Positions 9,378 to 19,268 of a stretch of DNA of 64,000 bases are shown here, piece after piece. The notes beneath the pieces are model-generated. The model was not told the origin of the DNA. It worked only from the letters and a program-made list of their open reading frames with translations, and did no database searches. Source of the stretch: Microbacterium radiodurans (lineage in GTDB: Bacteria; Actinomycetota; Actinomycetes; Actinomycetales; Microbacteriaceae); assembly GCF_008710705.1 (NCBI RefSeq), contig NZ_VYRZ01000003.1, forward strand, positions 434,001-498,000, in the 5' to 3' direction. Each line of letters begins with the position of its first letter. Position 1 is the stretch's first letter. A program made the position numbers and the translations under genes.

Positions 9378-10664
9378 ATGGCACTGATCGTCCAGAAGTA
9401 CGGCGGGTCGTCCGTCGCCGACGCCGAGAGCATCAAGCGGGTCGCGAAGCGCATCGTCGACACCCGGCGCGCCGGTCACGACGTCGTCGTCGCCGTGAGC
9501 GCCATGGGCGACACGACCGACGAGCTGCTCGACCTCGCGAACGAGGTCGCGCCGATCCCGGCTCCGCGAGAGCTCGACATGCTGCTCAGCTCGGGCGAGC
9601 GCATCTCGATGGCGCTGCTCGCGATGGCGATCCACTCGATGGGCTTCGAGGCGCGCTCGTTCACCGGCAGCCAGGCCGGCATGATCACCGACGCGACCCA
9701 CGGCGCCGCCCGCATCGTCGATGTGACCCCGATCCGCCTGCGCGAGGCGCTCGACGAGGGCGCGATCGTCATCGTCGCCGGGTTCCAGGGCTTCAACCGC
9801 GACACCCGCGACATCACGACCCTCGGTCGCGGCGGCTCCGACACCACCGCGGTCGCGCTCGCCGCGGCGCTCTCGGCGGACGTGTGCGAGATCTACAGCG
9901 ACGTCGACGGCATCTACACCGCCGACCCGCGCGTCGTCCCGAAGGCGCGCAAGCTCGGCGTCGTCTCGGCCGAGGAGATGCTCGAGCTCGCCGCAAACGG
10001 CGCCAAGGTGCTCTACATCCGTGCGGTGGAGTACGCCCGCCGCCACGGGGTCATGATCAACGCCCGGTCGACGTTCAGCTCGGGGTCCGGCACATTCGTG
10101 CTCGGACCCGGGATGTCGCTGCCCGAAGGCCGAAAGGAAGAAGAGATGGAAGAGCCGATCGTCGCGGGCGTCGCCACCGACCTCAGCCAGGCCAAGATCA
10201 CCGTCATCGGTGTTCCCGACGTTCCCGGCAAGGCGGCGGAGATCTTCAAGATCGTCGCCAAGTCCGGGGCGAACGTCGACATGATCGTCCAGAACGTCTC
10301 GGCGGCTGCGACCGGCCGCACCGACATCTCGTTCACGCTCCCGAAGACCGACGCGGCCGTCGCGCTGCGCGCGCTCGCCGGCGAGCAGACCGAGGTGGGC
10401 TTCGAGAGCCTCGTCCACGACGACCAGATCGGCAAGCTCTCGGTCGTCGGCGCGGGCATGCGCACCCACTCGGGCGTGTCGGCGACGCTGTTCGAGGCGC
10501 TGTCGAACGCAGGCGTGAACATCGAGATGATCTCGACCTCCGAGATCCGCATCTCGGTGGTCGTCCGCGGCGACGAGCTCGCCCAGGCCGCGCAGGTCGT
10601 CCACACCGCCTACGGTCTCGACGGCGACACCGAGGCGGTCGTCTACGCCGGCACCGGTCGCTGA
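9378..10664 (+). CDS. lysC: Aspartate kinase, alpha subunit
   Basis: 428 residues. It phosphorylates aspartate, the first step to lysine, threonine and methionine. The kinase domain begins [20 protein letters not shown] and contains [18 protein letters not shown] and the [15 protein letters not shown] segment. Two ACT domains fill residues 265-428, including [10 protein letters not shown] and the [14 protein letters not shown] motif. It ends AVVYAGTGR, as in Corynebacterium LysC. ATG 9378 has GGGAG upstream; an earlier in-frame ATG at 9306 would add a Arg/Ser-rich tail with no homology. An internal start for the beta subunit is listed separately. Confidence 0.96.
   Translation: MALIVQKYGGSSVADAESIKRVAKRIVDTRRAGHDVVVAVSAMGDTTDELLDLANEVAPIPAPRELDMLLSSGERISMALLAMAIHSMGFEARSFTGSQAGMITDATHGAARIVDVTPIRLREALDEGAIVIVAGFQGFNRDTRDITTLGRGGSDTTAVALAAALSADVCEIYSDVDGIYTADPRVVPKARKLGVVSAEEMLELAANGAKVLYIRAVEYARRHGVMINARSTFSSGSGTFVLGPGMSLPEGRKEEEMEEPIVAGVATDLSQAKITVIGVPDVPGKAAEIFKIVAKSGANVDMIVQNVSAAATGRTDISFTLPKTDAAVALRALAGEQTEVGFESLVHDDQIGKLSVVGAGMRTHSGVSATLFEALSNAGVNIEMISTSEIRISVVVRGDELAQAAQVVHTAYGLDGDTEAVVYAGTGR
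10146..10664 (+). CDS. lysC: Aspartate kinase beta subunit (internal in-frame start)
   Basis: In-frame ATG at 10146 follows the purine-rich site AAAGGAAGAAG at 10132-10142, stronger than the site before the full-length start. It would give a 172-residue protein starting [12 protein letters not shown] with both ACT domains. Corynebacterium glutamicum and Bacillus make a regulatory beta subunit this way, and the C. glutamicum beta chain starts MEEAVLTGVATD. The likely enzyme is alpha2beta2, with lysine/threonine feedback at the ACT interface. The arrangement is read directly; production of beta here is inferred. Confidence 0.8.
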   Translation: MEEPIVAGVATDLSQAKITVIGVPDVPGKAAEIFKIVAKSGANVDMIVQNVSAAATGRTDISFTLPKTDAAVALRALAGEQTEVGFESLVHDDQIGKLSVVGAGMRTHSGVSATLFEALSNAGVNIEMISTSEIRISVVVRGDELAQAAQVVHTAYGLDGDTEAVVYAGTGR

Positions 10665-10711
10665 CCCGGGCCCGTCGGCGGCATCGCCGCCGTCGCCGTC
10701 GCGGCCGCCGC

Positions 10712-10820
10712 GATACGTTCGTCGGACCTGTGGGGCTGCTGTGCACTCGACCGGGCGTCGTATCGACGTGTGACCCGCCGGTCCGACGAACGTATCCCGA
10801 CCCGACCCGACCCGACCCGA
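10712..10820. repeat. 17-bp perfect inverted repeat with a following (CCCGA)5 tandem repeat
   Basis: Arms 10712-10728 and 10780-10796 are perfect complements (gatacgttcgtcggacc on the left), separated by 51 bases. The right arm runs directly into five tandem copies of CCCGA (10796-10820). The element fills the gap between convergent lysC and coaBC, so it may terminate both. The long spacer is unusual for a simple terminator. Confidence 0.8.
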
Positions 10821-10835
10821 CCCGCTCGACCGGGC

Positions 10836-12056
10836 TCAGCGGATGCCGCGGGCCGACGCGATCGCGTCCCACACCGCGTCGGCGACCACGGCCTTCGATC
10901 CGGAGGCTTCGACGACGACCTCGCCATCCGCGCCGATGACGGCGACCGCGTTCTCGCCCGCGCCGAAGCCGGTGCTCCACCCGACCTCGTTGACGACGAG
11001 CAGATCGACGCCCTTGCGCTCGCGCTTGCGGCGCGCCCGCTCGAGCATCTCGGCGGGACCGTCCACGGTCTCGGCTGCGAACCCCACGACGGTCTGCCCG
11101 TCGCGGCGCGCCGCAGCGAGGCCCGCGAGGATGTCGTCGTTCGGCACGAGCGTGATCGACGCGAGCGGCCCGTCCTCCTTCCGGAGCTTGCGGTCCGAGA
11201 CCTCCGCCGGCCGGTAGTCGGCGACCGCCGCCACCATCATCACCACATCCGCGTCGCCGGCTGCATCCGTCATGGCGTCGCCCAGCTCGGCGGCCGTCTC
11301 GGCACGCACGACCGATACCCGCGGATGCCGCGAGACCTCGTCGAGCACGCCGTCGTCGACGGACGCCGCGACGAGAGTCACCCGGGCGCCGCGCCGCGCC
11401 GCCGCGGCGGCGATCTCGGCGCCCTGCCGACCGCTCGAGCGGTTGCCGAGGAAGCGCACCGGGTCGAGCGGCTCGCGCGTGCCGCCGGTCGACACCGCGA
11501 CGCGGAGGCCGGTCAGGTCGTCGTCCACCCCGCCGCTCACCGATGCCAGCGCGACGGCGACGATCTGCTCGGGCTCCGACATCCGCCCGGGGCCGCTGTC
11601 GCCGCCGGTGAGCGGCCCGTCGGCGGGGCCGACGACCACGACGCCGCGTCCACGCAGCGTCTCGACGTTCGCGACCGTGGCCGGGTGTCGCCACATCTCG
11701 GTGTGCATGGCAGGTGCGACGACGACCGGCGCCGTCGTCGCGAGGAGCGTCGTGCCGAGCAGGTCGCCGGCGAGTCCGGCGGCCATGCCCGCGAGCGTGT
11801 TGGCGGTGGCGGGAGCGACGATCACGAGATCGGCGCTCTGCCCGAGAGAGACGTGACGCACCCGTGCGACGTCGACGTGGACCGAGGTGGTGACGGGGTT
11901 CCGACTGATCGCCTCCCACGTCGTCAGACCGACGAATCGCAGCGAGTCCTCCGTCGGGACGACGTGGACGTCGTGACCTTCCGTCACGAGCAGGCGCACC
12001 AGGTGCACGCTCTTGTACGCCGCGATGCCGCCGGTGACCCCGACTACGATGAACAT
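10836..12056 (-). CDS. coaBC: Bifunctional phosphopantothenoylcysteine decarboxylase / phosphopantothenate-cysteine ligase
   Basis: 406 residues. It makes 4-phosphopantetheine for coenzyme A. The CoaC flavoprotein half (1-185) begins VVGVTGGIAAYKSVHLVRLL and has PATANTLAGMAAGLAGDLL and the PAMHTEMW motif. The CoaB half (190-406) has VSTGGTREPLDPVRFLGNRSSG and DRKLRKEDGPLASITLVPNDDIL. The substrate flap reads GPLTGGDSGPGRM, where many bacteria have an ACG Cys motif. ATG 12056 is chosen; the open frame upstream lacks homology. It sits between lysC and asd rather than beside rpoZ/metK, the usual actinobacterial place. Confidence 0.95.
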   Translation of the reverse strand: MFIVVGVTGGIAAYKSVHLVRLLVTEGHDVHVVPTEDSLRFVGLTTWEAISRNPVTTSVHVDVARVRHVSLGQSADLVIVAPATANTLAGMAAGLAGDLLGTTLLATTAPVVVAPAMHTEMWRHPATVANVETLRGRGVVVVGPADGPLTGGDSGPGRMSEPEQIVAVALASVSGGVDDDLTGLRVAVSTGGTREPLDPVRFLGNRSSGRQGAEIAAAAARRGARVTLVAASVDDGVLDEVSRHPRVSVVRAETAAELGDAMTDAAGDADVVMMVAAVADYRPAEVSDRKLRKEDGPLASITLVPNDDILAGLAAARRDGQTVVGFAAETVDGPAEMLERARRKRERKGVDLLVVNEVGWSTGFGAGENAVAVIGADGEVVVEASGSKAVVADAVWDAIASARGIR

Positions 12057-12113
12057 GTCCCCGATCCTCCCACGGCCGTCCGGCCGCACAGCAGACCCGG
12101 AGCGAGAAGCAGC

Positions 12114-13974
<1,861 letters not shown>

Positions 13975-13995
13975 CGGAACGTAGACTGTTTCATC

Positions 13996-15468
13996 GTGAG
14001 TGAAACGGTCGACGTCGTCCTGATCGGCGGTGGCATCATGAGTGCCACCCTGGGAACGCTGCTGAAGCAGCTTCAGCCCGATTGGAAGATCGAGGTGCAC
14101 GAGCGCCTCTCGGATCTCGCGCTCGAGAGCTCGAACGCGTGGAACAACGCGGGCACCGGCCACGCCGCGCTGTGCGAGCTCAACTACATGCCCGAGGGCC
14201 CCGACGGCACCGTCGACCCCGGCAAGGCCATCACGATCAACGAGCAGTTCCAGCAGAGCCGGCAGCTGTGGACCTCGCTCATCGAGCGCGGCATCCTCGA
14301 TGAGCCGTCGACCTTCATCAACGCAACGCCGCACATGACGTTCGTGCGCGGCGAGGAGGATGTCGCGTACCTCAAGAAGCGCTACGAGGCGCTGAAGGAG
14401 CAGCCGCTGTTCGCGGGCATCGAGTACTCCGAGGACTCTCGCGTCATCAACGAGTGGGCGCCCCTGCTCATGAAGCAGCGCCGGAAGGGCGAGCCGTTCG
14501 CCGCCACCCGCGTGCCGGCCGGCACCGACGTCGACTTCGGCGAGCTCACCCACCAGCTGTTCGCGCACCTGCAGGATCAGGGCGTCGACGTCATCACCGA
14601 CCGCGAGGTGCGGAACCTCACGCGGCAGGCCGACGGCACCTGGCGGGTGTCGTGGCGCAACCGCCTCGGCCGCACGCCCGGCTTCACCGACGCGCGATTC
14701 GTCTTCGTGGGCGCGGGCGGCTGGGCCCTGAAGCTCCTGCAGAAGTCGGGCATCCCCGAGATCAAGGGCTACGGCGTCTTCCCGATCGGCGGGCAGTTCC
14801 TGAAGACCTCGAACCCCGCCATCGTCGCGCAACACAAGGCGAAGGTGTACTCGCAGGCCTCGGTCGGTGCCCCGCCCATGTCGGTGCCGCACCTCGACAC
14901 GCGCGTCGTCGACGGCGAAGCGTCGTTGCTGTTCGGCCCGTTCGCGACGTTCAGCCCCAAGTTCCTGAAGAACGGTCGCATCACCGACATCGTGTCGCAG
15001 GTGCGTCCGCACAACCTCGTGCCGATGCTGAAGGTCGCGGTCGACAACCCGAGCCTCATCACCTATCTCGTCGGCGAGCTGCTGAAGAACCACGGCAAGA
15101 AGGTCGATTCGCTGCGCGTGTTCATGCCGACGGCCAAGGACGAGGACTGGCAGATCATCCAGGCCGGTCAGCGCGCCCAGGTCATGAAGAAGGACCCGAA
15201 GAAGGGCGGGGTGCTGCAGTTCGGCACCGAGGTGGTCACGTCGGCCGACGGCTCGATCGCCGGTCTGCTCGGCGCTTCGCCGGGTGCCTCGACAGCGGCA
15301 TCCATCATGCTGGGGCTGCTGAAGAGCTGCTTCCCCGACCGGATCGCCGGGTGGGAGGGCGAGCTGCGCGAACTCATCCCGAGCTACGGCGAGCCGCTCA
15401 ACCCGAACGCCGACCGCGCCCGGGCCCTGGTCGGCGAGACCGCCGAGGCTCTCGCGATCAACCCCTGA
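13996..15468 (+). CDS. mqo: Malate:quinone oxidoreductase
   Basis: 490 residues. FAD-dependent peripheral membrane enzyme that oxidises malate to oxaloacetate and passes electrons to the quinone pool. It begins with the FAD motif VVLIGGGIMSATLGTLLKQL, then VHERLSDLALESSNAWNNAGTGH, typical of MQO. VFVGAGGWALKLLQKSGI and the C-terminal SPGASTAASIMLGLL block also match. The start is GTG 13996. The thymidine kinase gene begins 1 base after its stop, so the two are probably co-transcribed despite unrelated roles. Confidence 0.96.
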   Translation: MSETVDVVLIGGGIMSATLGTLLKQLQPDWKIEVHERLSDLALESSNAWNNAGTGHAALCELNYMPEGPDGTVDPGKAITINEQFQQSRQLWTSLIERGILDEPSTFINATPHMTFVRGEEDVAYLKKRYEALKEQPLFAGIEYSEDSRVINEWAPLLMKQRRKGEPFAATRVPAGTDVDFGELTHQLFAHLQDQGVDVITDREVRNLTRQADGTWRVSWRNRLGRTPGFTDARFVFVGAGGWALKLLQKSGIPEIKGYGVFPIGGQFLKTSNPAIVAQHKAKVYSQASVGAPPMSVPHLDTRVVDGEASLLFGPFATFSPKFLKNGRITDIVSQVRPHNLVPMLKVAVDNPSLITYLVGELLKNHGKKVDSLRVFMPTAKDEDWQIIQAGQRAQVMKKDPKKGGVLQFGTEVVTSADGSIAGLLGASPGASTAASIMLGLLKSCFPDRIAGWEGELRELIPSYGEPLNPNADRARALVGETAEALAINP

Positions 15469-15469
15469 C

Positions 15470-16084
15470 GTGGCGAAGCTCTACTTCCGATACGGAGCGA
15501 TGAACTCCGGGAAGTCGACGGCGCTGCTGCAGGCGGCCTACAACTACGAGGAGCGCGGGCAGCACGTGCTGCTCGCGAAGCCCGAGATCGACACGAAGGG
15601 CGCTGGCCAGATCTCGAGCCGGCTCGGCGTCCAGCGCGACGTCGACTTCCTGATCGCTCCGGATGCCGATGTGCGCCGCGTCTTCGCCGAGCATCGGGCA
15701 CGAGTGCGCGCCGAGACCGGCTCCGACGTGGCGTGCCTGCTCATCGACGAGGCGCAGTTCCTGACGCCCGATCAGGTCGACGACCTGCTCCGGATCGTCG
15801 TCTCCGAGAACGTTCCGGTGCTGGCCTACGGCATCCGCACCGACTTCCAGACGCGGGCCTTCCCCGGGTCCGCGCGGCTCATGGAGCTCGCGCACAGCCT
15901 CGAGGAGCTGAAGACCATCTGCCGCTGCGGGCGGAAGGCGCTCTTCAACGCGCGGCTCGTGAGCGGCCGGTTCGTGTTCGAGGGCGATCAGGTCGCGATC
16001 GACGAGCTCGCCCCCGACCGGGTGACCTACGAGTCGATGTGCGCCGAGTGCTACCTGCGGGAGTCGGCGGGGCGCCTCGCCTGA
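15470..16084 (+). CDS. tdk: Thymidine kinase (type II)
   Basis: 204 residues. It phosphorylates salvaged thymidine to dTMP. The P-loop is GAMNSGKSTALLQAAYNYEE (from about residue 9). LLIDEAQFLTPDQVDDL follows, then the lasso region YGIRTDFQTRAFPGS and structural zinc Cys in CRCGRKALFNAR and CAECYLRES. The start is GTG, one base after the mqo stop. Its TMP product joins the pathway that the tmk gene at 33976 continues. Confidence 0.95.
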   Translation: MAKLYFRYGAMNSGKSTALLQAAYNYEERGQHVLLAKPEIDTKGAGQISSRLGVQRDVDFLIAPDADVRRVFAEHRARVRAETGSDVACLLIDEAQFLTPDQVDDLLRIVVSENVPVLAYGIRTDFQTRAFPGSARLMELAHSLEELKTICRCGRKALFNARLVSGRFVFEGDQVAIDELAPDRVTYESMCAECYLRESAGRLA

Positions 16085-16130
16085 TCCGTTTCGCGCAGGC
16101 GTGATGATTCGTTTCATCCGCCGGTTGCAC

Positions 16131-16165
16131 GGTCTGACCACATGGGGTTAAGGTGGTCCGACCAC
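16131..16165. promoter_or_regulatory. Two LldR/FadR-type operators before lldR
   Basis: GTGGTCCGACCAC at 16153-16165 is a perfect 13-bp palindrome. GGTCTGACC at 16131-16139 is a second, weaker copy; the centres are 24 bp apart. Both fit the TGGTCnGACCA pattern of FadR-subfamily GntR regulators. The stronger site ends 16 bases before the lldR ATG, so autorepression is likely. Confidence 0.75.
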
Positions 16166-16181
16166 GGAGGAGAGTGACGTC

Positions 16182-16892
16182 ATGGTCGACGCAACCCCGG
16201 CGCGCGCCTGGCGCGTCGTTCTCGAGAAGATCGAGGCTGATCTGCTCGCGGGCCGCCTCGGCCCCGGCGACCGCCTGCCCTCGGAACGCGACCTCGTCGC
16301 CCAGCTCGGCGTCGGGCGCTCGAGCGTTCGTGAAGCGCTGCGCGTGCTCGAGGTGATGGGCCTCATCCGCACCGCGACCGGATCCGGCCCGAACGCCGGC
16401 GCCATCGTCGTCGCGCGCCCCACGGGCGGCATGCAGGCGCTCCTGCGGCTCCAGGTCGCCGCGCAGGGCTTCGCGATCGCGGACGTGGTCTCGACGCGTC
16501 TCCTGCTCGAGGAGTGGGTCGCCGGCGACCTCGCGCGGGCCGAGGAGCGCGACCTCGCCACCGCGCACGAGGCGCTCATCGCGATGGATGCCGATCATCT
16601 CTCGCCCGCCGACTTCCTCGCCCTCGACGCGCAGTTCCACATCGCGCTGGCCGAGGCCTCGGGCAACGTGGTGGTCGCGGCGGTCATGGCCGGCCTGCGC
16701 TCATCGATCGAGGACTACGTGCTCGAGGGCGTCGAGCGCATCCCCGACTGGGAGAGCGCCGTCCTGCGGCTGCGCGCCGAGCACCGCTCCATCATCGACG
16801 CGATCGAGGAGAACCGCGCCGACGACGCCCGCGTCGCGGTCCACGACCACATCACCGGCTACTACGCAGCAGCGACCACCGGTCGCCGCTGA
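16182..16892 (+). CDS. lldR: GntR/FadR-family regulator, probable lactate regulator LldR
   Basis: 236 residues. The N-terminal winged helix-turn-helix (about 10-75) has LPSERDLVAQLGVGRSSVREALRVLEVMG. A C-terminal all-helical FCD ligand-binding domain (about 95-225) carries the family's Asp/His pattern (LDAQFHIALAEASGN, RAEHRSIIDAIEE, VHDHITGYY). It is immediately upstream of the L-lactate dehydrogenase gene lldD with 57 bases between, and two matching operators precede it. Family members release DNA on binding lactate. The symbol rests on context. Confidence 0.85.
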   Translation: MVDATPARAWRVVLEKIEADLLAGRLGPGDRLPSERDLVAQLGVGRSSVREALRVLEVMGLIRTATGSGPNAGAIVVARPTGGMQALLRLQVAAQGFAIADVVSTRLLLEEWVAGDLARAEERDLATAHEALIAMDADHLSPADFLALDAQFHIALAEASGNVVVAAVMAGLRSSIEDYVLEGVERIPDWESAVLRLRAEHRSIIDAIEENRADDARVAVHDHITGYYAAATTGRR

Positions 16893-16949
16893 CGACAGCT
16901 CGCGGCGCCGCGGCGCCACGGACGATTTCCACCCCGCACGAGGAGAACC

Positions 16950-18218
16950 ATGGTCACCCGCCAACTTCCGAAGATCCCCGAGCTGCTCGAGCTCATGCAG
17001 TTCAAGACGCCCGATCTGAACGGTCGCCGTCGCCGGCTGAACAGCGCGCTCACGATCGACGACCTGCGCACGATCGCCAAGCGCCGCACGCCCAAGGCCG
17101 CCTTCGACTACACCGACGGCGCCGCCGAGGGGGAGCTGTCGCTGGCCCGCGCGCGACAGGCGTTCGAGGACATCGAGTTCCACCCCGACATCCTCCGTCC
17201 CGCCGAGTCCGTCGACACCTCGACCGAGATCCTCGGCGGCCGCTCGGCGCTGCCCTTCGGTATCGCTCCGACGGGGTTCACCCGCCTGATGCAGACCGAG
17301 GGCGAGTCCGCCGGTGCGTCCGCGGCCGGTGCCGCCGGCATCCCGTTCACCCTCTCGACCCTCGGCACGACGTCGATCGAGAACGTGAAGGCCGCGAACC
17401 CGCACGGGCGCAACTGGTTCCAGCTCTACGTGATGCGCGACCGCGACATCTCGTACGGTCTCGTGAAGCGGGCAGCCAAGGCCGGCTTCGACACCCTGAT
17501 GTTCACGGTCGACACCCCGGTCGCCGGTGCGCGGCTGCGCGACAAGCGCAACGGCTTCTCGATCCCGCCGCAGCTGACCGTGGGCACGATCGTCAACGCC
17601 ATCCCGCGTCCGTGGTGGTGGGTCGACTTCCTGACCACGCCGAAGCTCGAGTTCGCCTCGCTCAACACCACCGGCGGCACCGTCGGCGAGCTGCTGAACG
17701 CCGCCATGGACCCGACGATCAGCTACGACGACCTGTCGGTCATCCGCGAGATGTGGCCGGGCAAGATCGTCATCAAGGGCGTGCAGAACGTCGCGGACTC
17801 GAAGCGCCTCATCGATCTCGGCGTCGACGGCATCATCCTGTCGAACCACGGCGGCCGTCAGCTCGACCGGGCGCCCATCCCGTTCCACCTGCTGCCGCAG
17901 GTCGTCCGCGAGGTCGGCGACGACGCGACGGTGATGATCGACACGGGGATCATGAACGGCGCCGACATCGTCGCATCCGTCGCCCTCGGTGCGAAGTTCA
18001 CCCTCATCGGTCGCGCATACCTCTACGGACTCATGGCCGGCGGTCGGCAGGGCGTGGACCGCACGATCGCGATCCTCCGCACCGAGATCGAGCGCACGAT
18101 GCAGCTGCTGGGCGTCGCGAGTCTCGAGGAGCTCGAGCCGCGGCACGTGACGCAGCTGCAGCGCCTGACGCCCGTCTCCGCGGCAGCGGTCTCCGCAGCC
18201 GAGGCCTCCCGCGCCTGA
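16950..18218 (+). CDS. lldD: L-lactate dehydrogenase (quinone), FMN-dependent alpha-hydroxyacid oxidase family
   Basis: 422 residues. It oxidises L-lactate to pyruvate at the membrane. An N-terminal extension of about 35 residues precedes the barrel. [21 protein letters not shown], the [11 protein letters not shown]-binding loop, [30 protein letters not shown] and the catalytic His in [11 protein letters not shown] are all present; [21 protein letters not shown] binds the FMN phosphate. GAGGAGAAC precedes the ATG. Regulated with lldR. In aerobic actinomycetes it would feed lactate electrons into respiration beside mqo. Confidence 0.93.
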   Translation: MVTRQLPKIPELLELMQFKTPDLNGRRRRLNSALTIDDLRTIAKRRTPKAAFDYTDGAAEGELSLARARQAFEDIEFHPDILRPAESVDTSTEILGGRSALPFGIAPTGFTRLMQTEGESAGASAAGAAGIPFTLSTLGTTSIENVKAANPHGRNWFQLYVMRDRDISYGLVKRAAKAGFDTLMFTVDTPVAGARLRDKRNGFSIPPQLTVGTIVNAIPRPWWWVDFLTTPKLEFASLNTTGGTVGELLNAAMDPTISYDDLSVIREMWPGKIVIKGVQNVADSKRLIDLGVDGIILSNHGGRQLDRAPIPFHLLPQVVREVGDDATVMIDTGIMNGADIVASVALGAKFTLIGRAYLYGLMAGGRQGVDRTIAILRTEIERTMQLLGVASLEELEPRHVTQLQRLTPVSAAAVSAAEASRA

Positions 18219-18235
18219 CACGCCCCCGCGAGACA

Positions 18236-18288
18236 GCAACCGGGCACCGAGGCAGCAGCTGCGAGCTGCTGGTTCGGTGCCCGGTTGC
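18236..18288. terminator. Convergent terminator between lldD and the HAD gene
   Basis: Outer arms 18236-18250 and 18274-18288 pair over 15 bp. A nested stem pairs agcagct (18254-18260) with agctgct (18264-18270) around a 3-base loop. It starts 18 bases after the lldD stop and ends 24 bases before the opposing gene's stop, so it can serve both. Confidence 0.8.
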
Positions 18289-18311
18289 GGTTTCGCCGGG
18301 CGGCGCGGCGC

Positions 18312-19076
18312 TCAGCGCGCGGGCAGCGTCGGGATCAGGGTCTCGAGGAACGCGGCGGTGTCATGCCAACCCTCGACGGCGTGGCACTCGACGCCCATCG
18401 CGAGCACCGGGTAGTCGTTGCCGTTCTCGTCGAGACGGTCGCCGACGAAGAGCATGTCACCCAGCGGGATGCCGGTCTGCTCCGCGAGCCGGTTCATGCC
18501 GTAGGCCTTGTCGATGCCGCGCTCGGTGATGTCGACCGAGGTGGAGCCGCCGGAGCGCACCTCGAGGTCGGGGAGGAGCGCCTGAACGGCCTCGCGGAGG
18601 GAGTTCTTCTTCTCGCCCGTCGGGTCCCACGCGGTCTTGGCGTCGACGGGCGCCTGCTGCCCGAGGGCCGAGAACGTGATCTGCGATCCGCGGTCTTCGA
18701 GGATCGGACCCCAGGTCTCGCTCTCCCAGAGTCTCAGACGCCGGGCTTCGCCCTCGACGGCGGCGAGGGCGCGCTGCTTCTGGTCGTCGCTCAGCGTCCG
18801 CGCGTAGATCGTCTCGATGCCGGCGGGGGAGATGCGGTAGTACTGCGTGCCGCAGGTGGGAAGCAGGTGGAAGTGCGCGAGGTGGTCGCCGTCGGTCTCG
18901 GGCAGCAGGTCGACGACCTGCGCGGTGAACTGGGCGAGCTGACCGCCCGAGATGATCGCCACCTCGACGCGCTCGGCGAGGGCGAGCAGCAGCTCGCCGA
19001 TGCGCGGATCGATCGCGCTCTTGGAGGGGGCCAGCGTGTCGTCGAGGTCGAACGCGACCAGGCGAGGGGTGGGCAT
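18312..19076 (-). CDS. HAD-IIB family phosphatase (phosphomannomutase-like)
   Basis: 254 residues. HAD motif I is VAFDLDDTLAPSK, with D10 and D12 as nucleophile and acid. Motif II is AIISGGQ. The C-terminal motif is GDRLDENGNDYPVL. The cap insertion, with GTQYYRI and LGQQAP, resembles eukaryotic-type phosphomannomutase relatives, but mutase activity is not proven. ATG 19076 is chosen because homology begins there; the open frame continues upstream through the tRNA-Pro gene and is not real. It lies downstream of tRNA-Pro on the same strand. Confidence 0.85.
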   Translation of the reverse strand: MPTPRLVAFDLDDTLAPSKSAIDPRIGELLLALAERVEVAIISGGQLAQFTAQVVDLLPETDGDHLAHFHLLPTCGTQYYRISPAGIETIYARTLSDDQKQRALAAVEGEARRLRLWESETWGPILEDRGSQITFSALGQQAPVDAKTAWDPTGEKKNSLREAVQALLPDLEVRSGGSTSVDITERGIDKAYGMNRLAEQTGIPLGDMLFVGDRLDENGNDYPVLAMGVECHAVEGWHDTAAFLETLIPTLPAR

Positions 19077-19102
19077 CCGTGCTCCGTTCTCCGGGGATAT
19101 GC

Positions 19103-19132
19103 GAGAGGCTCCGCCTTCCGGCGGAGCCTCTC
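19103..19132 (-). terminator. 13-bp hairpin following tRNA-Pro
   Basis: gagaggctccgcc (19103-19115) pairs perfectly with 19120-19132 around a 4-base loop. It lies 5 bases beyond the 3-prime end of the tRNA and 26 bases before the HAD start codon. It probably ends the tRNA transcript or limits read-through. Confidence 0.75.
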
Positions 19133-19137
19133 TGCTG

Positions 19138-19211
19138 TCGGGGTGACAGGATTTGAACCTGCGGCCTCGTCGTCCCGAACGACGCGCGCTACCAAGCTGC
19201 GCCACACCCCG
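19138..19211 (-). tRNA. tRNA-Pro (CGG)
   Basis: 74 bases read on the minus strand. The acceptor CGGGGTG pairs with CACCCCG and the discriminator is A. The D arm has GCGCAGCTTGGTAGCGC. The anticodon stem CGTCG/CGACG encloses the loop TTCGGGA, giving anticodon CGG. The T arm GCAGGTTCAAATCCTGT is standard. CCA is not encoded. Confidence 0.96.
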
Positions 19212-19225
19212 TGGCAACCCTCCAA

Positions 19226-19265
19226 GCTTACCCCGATTCGGCTCCGAAGACGAATCGGGGTAAGC
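19226..19265 (-). terminator. 15-bp hairpin after the metallophosphoesterase gene
   Basis: gcttaccccgattcg (19226-19240) pairs exactly with 19251-19265 around a 10-base loop. It begins 4 bases beyond the metallophosphoesterase stop, between it and tRNA-Pro on the same strand. Confidence 0.8.
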
Positions 19266-19268
19266 CCG

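Noticed and set aside
10796-10820. CCCGA tandem as a CRISPR array
   Set aside because: Five-base direct tandem copies with no spacers; a simple sequence repeat.
16514-18529. 671-codon plus-strand frame over lldR and lldD
   Set aside because: It overlaps two well-supported genes in another frame and is Arg-rich without motifs.
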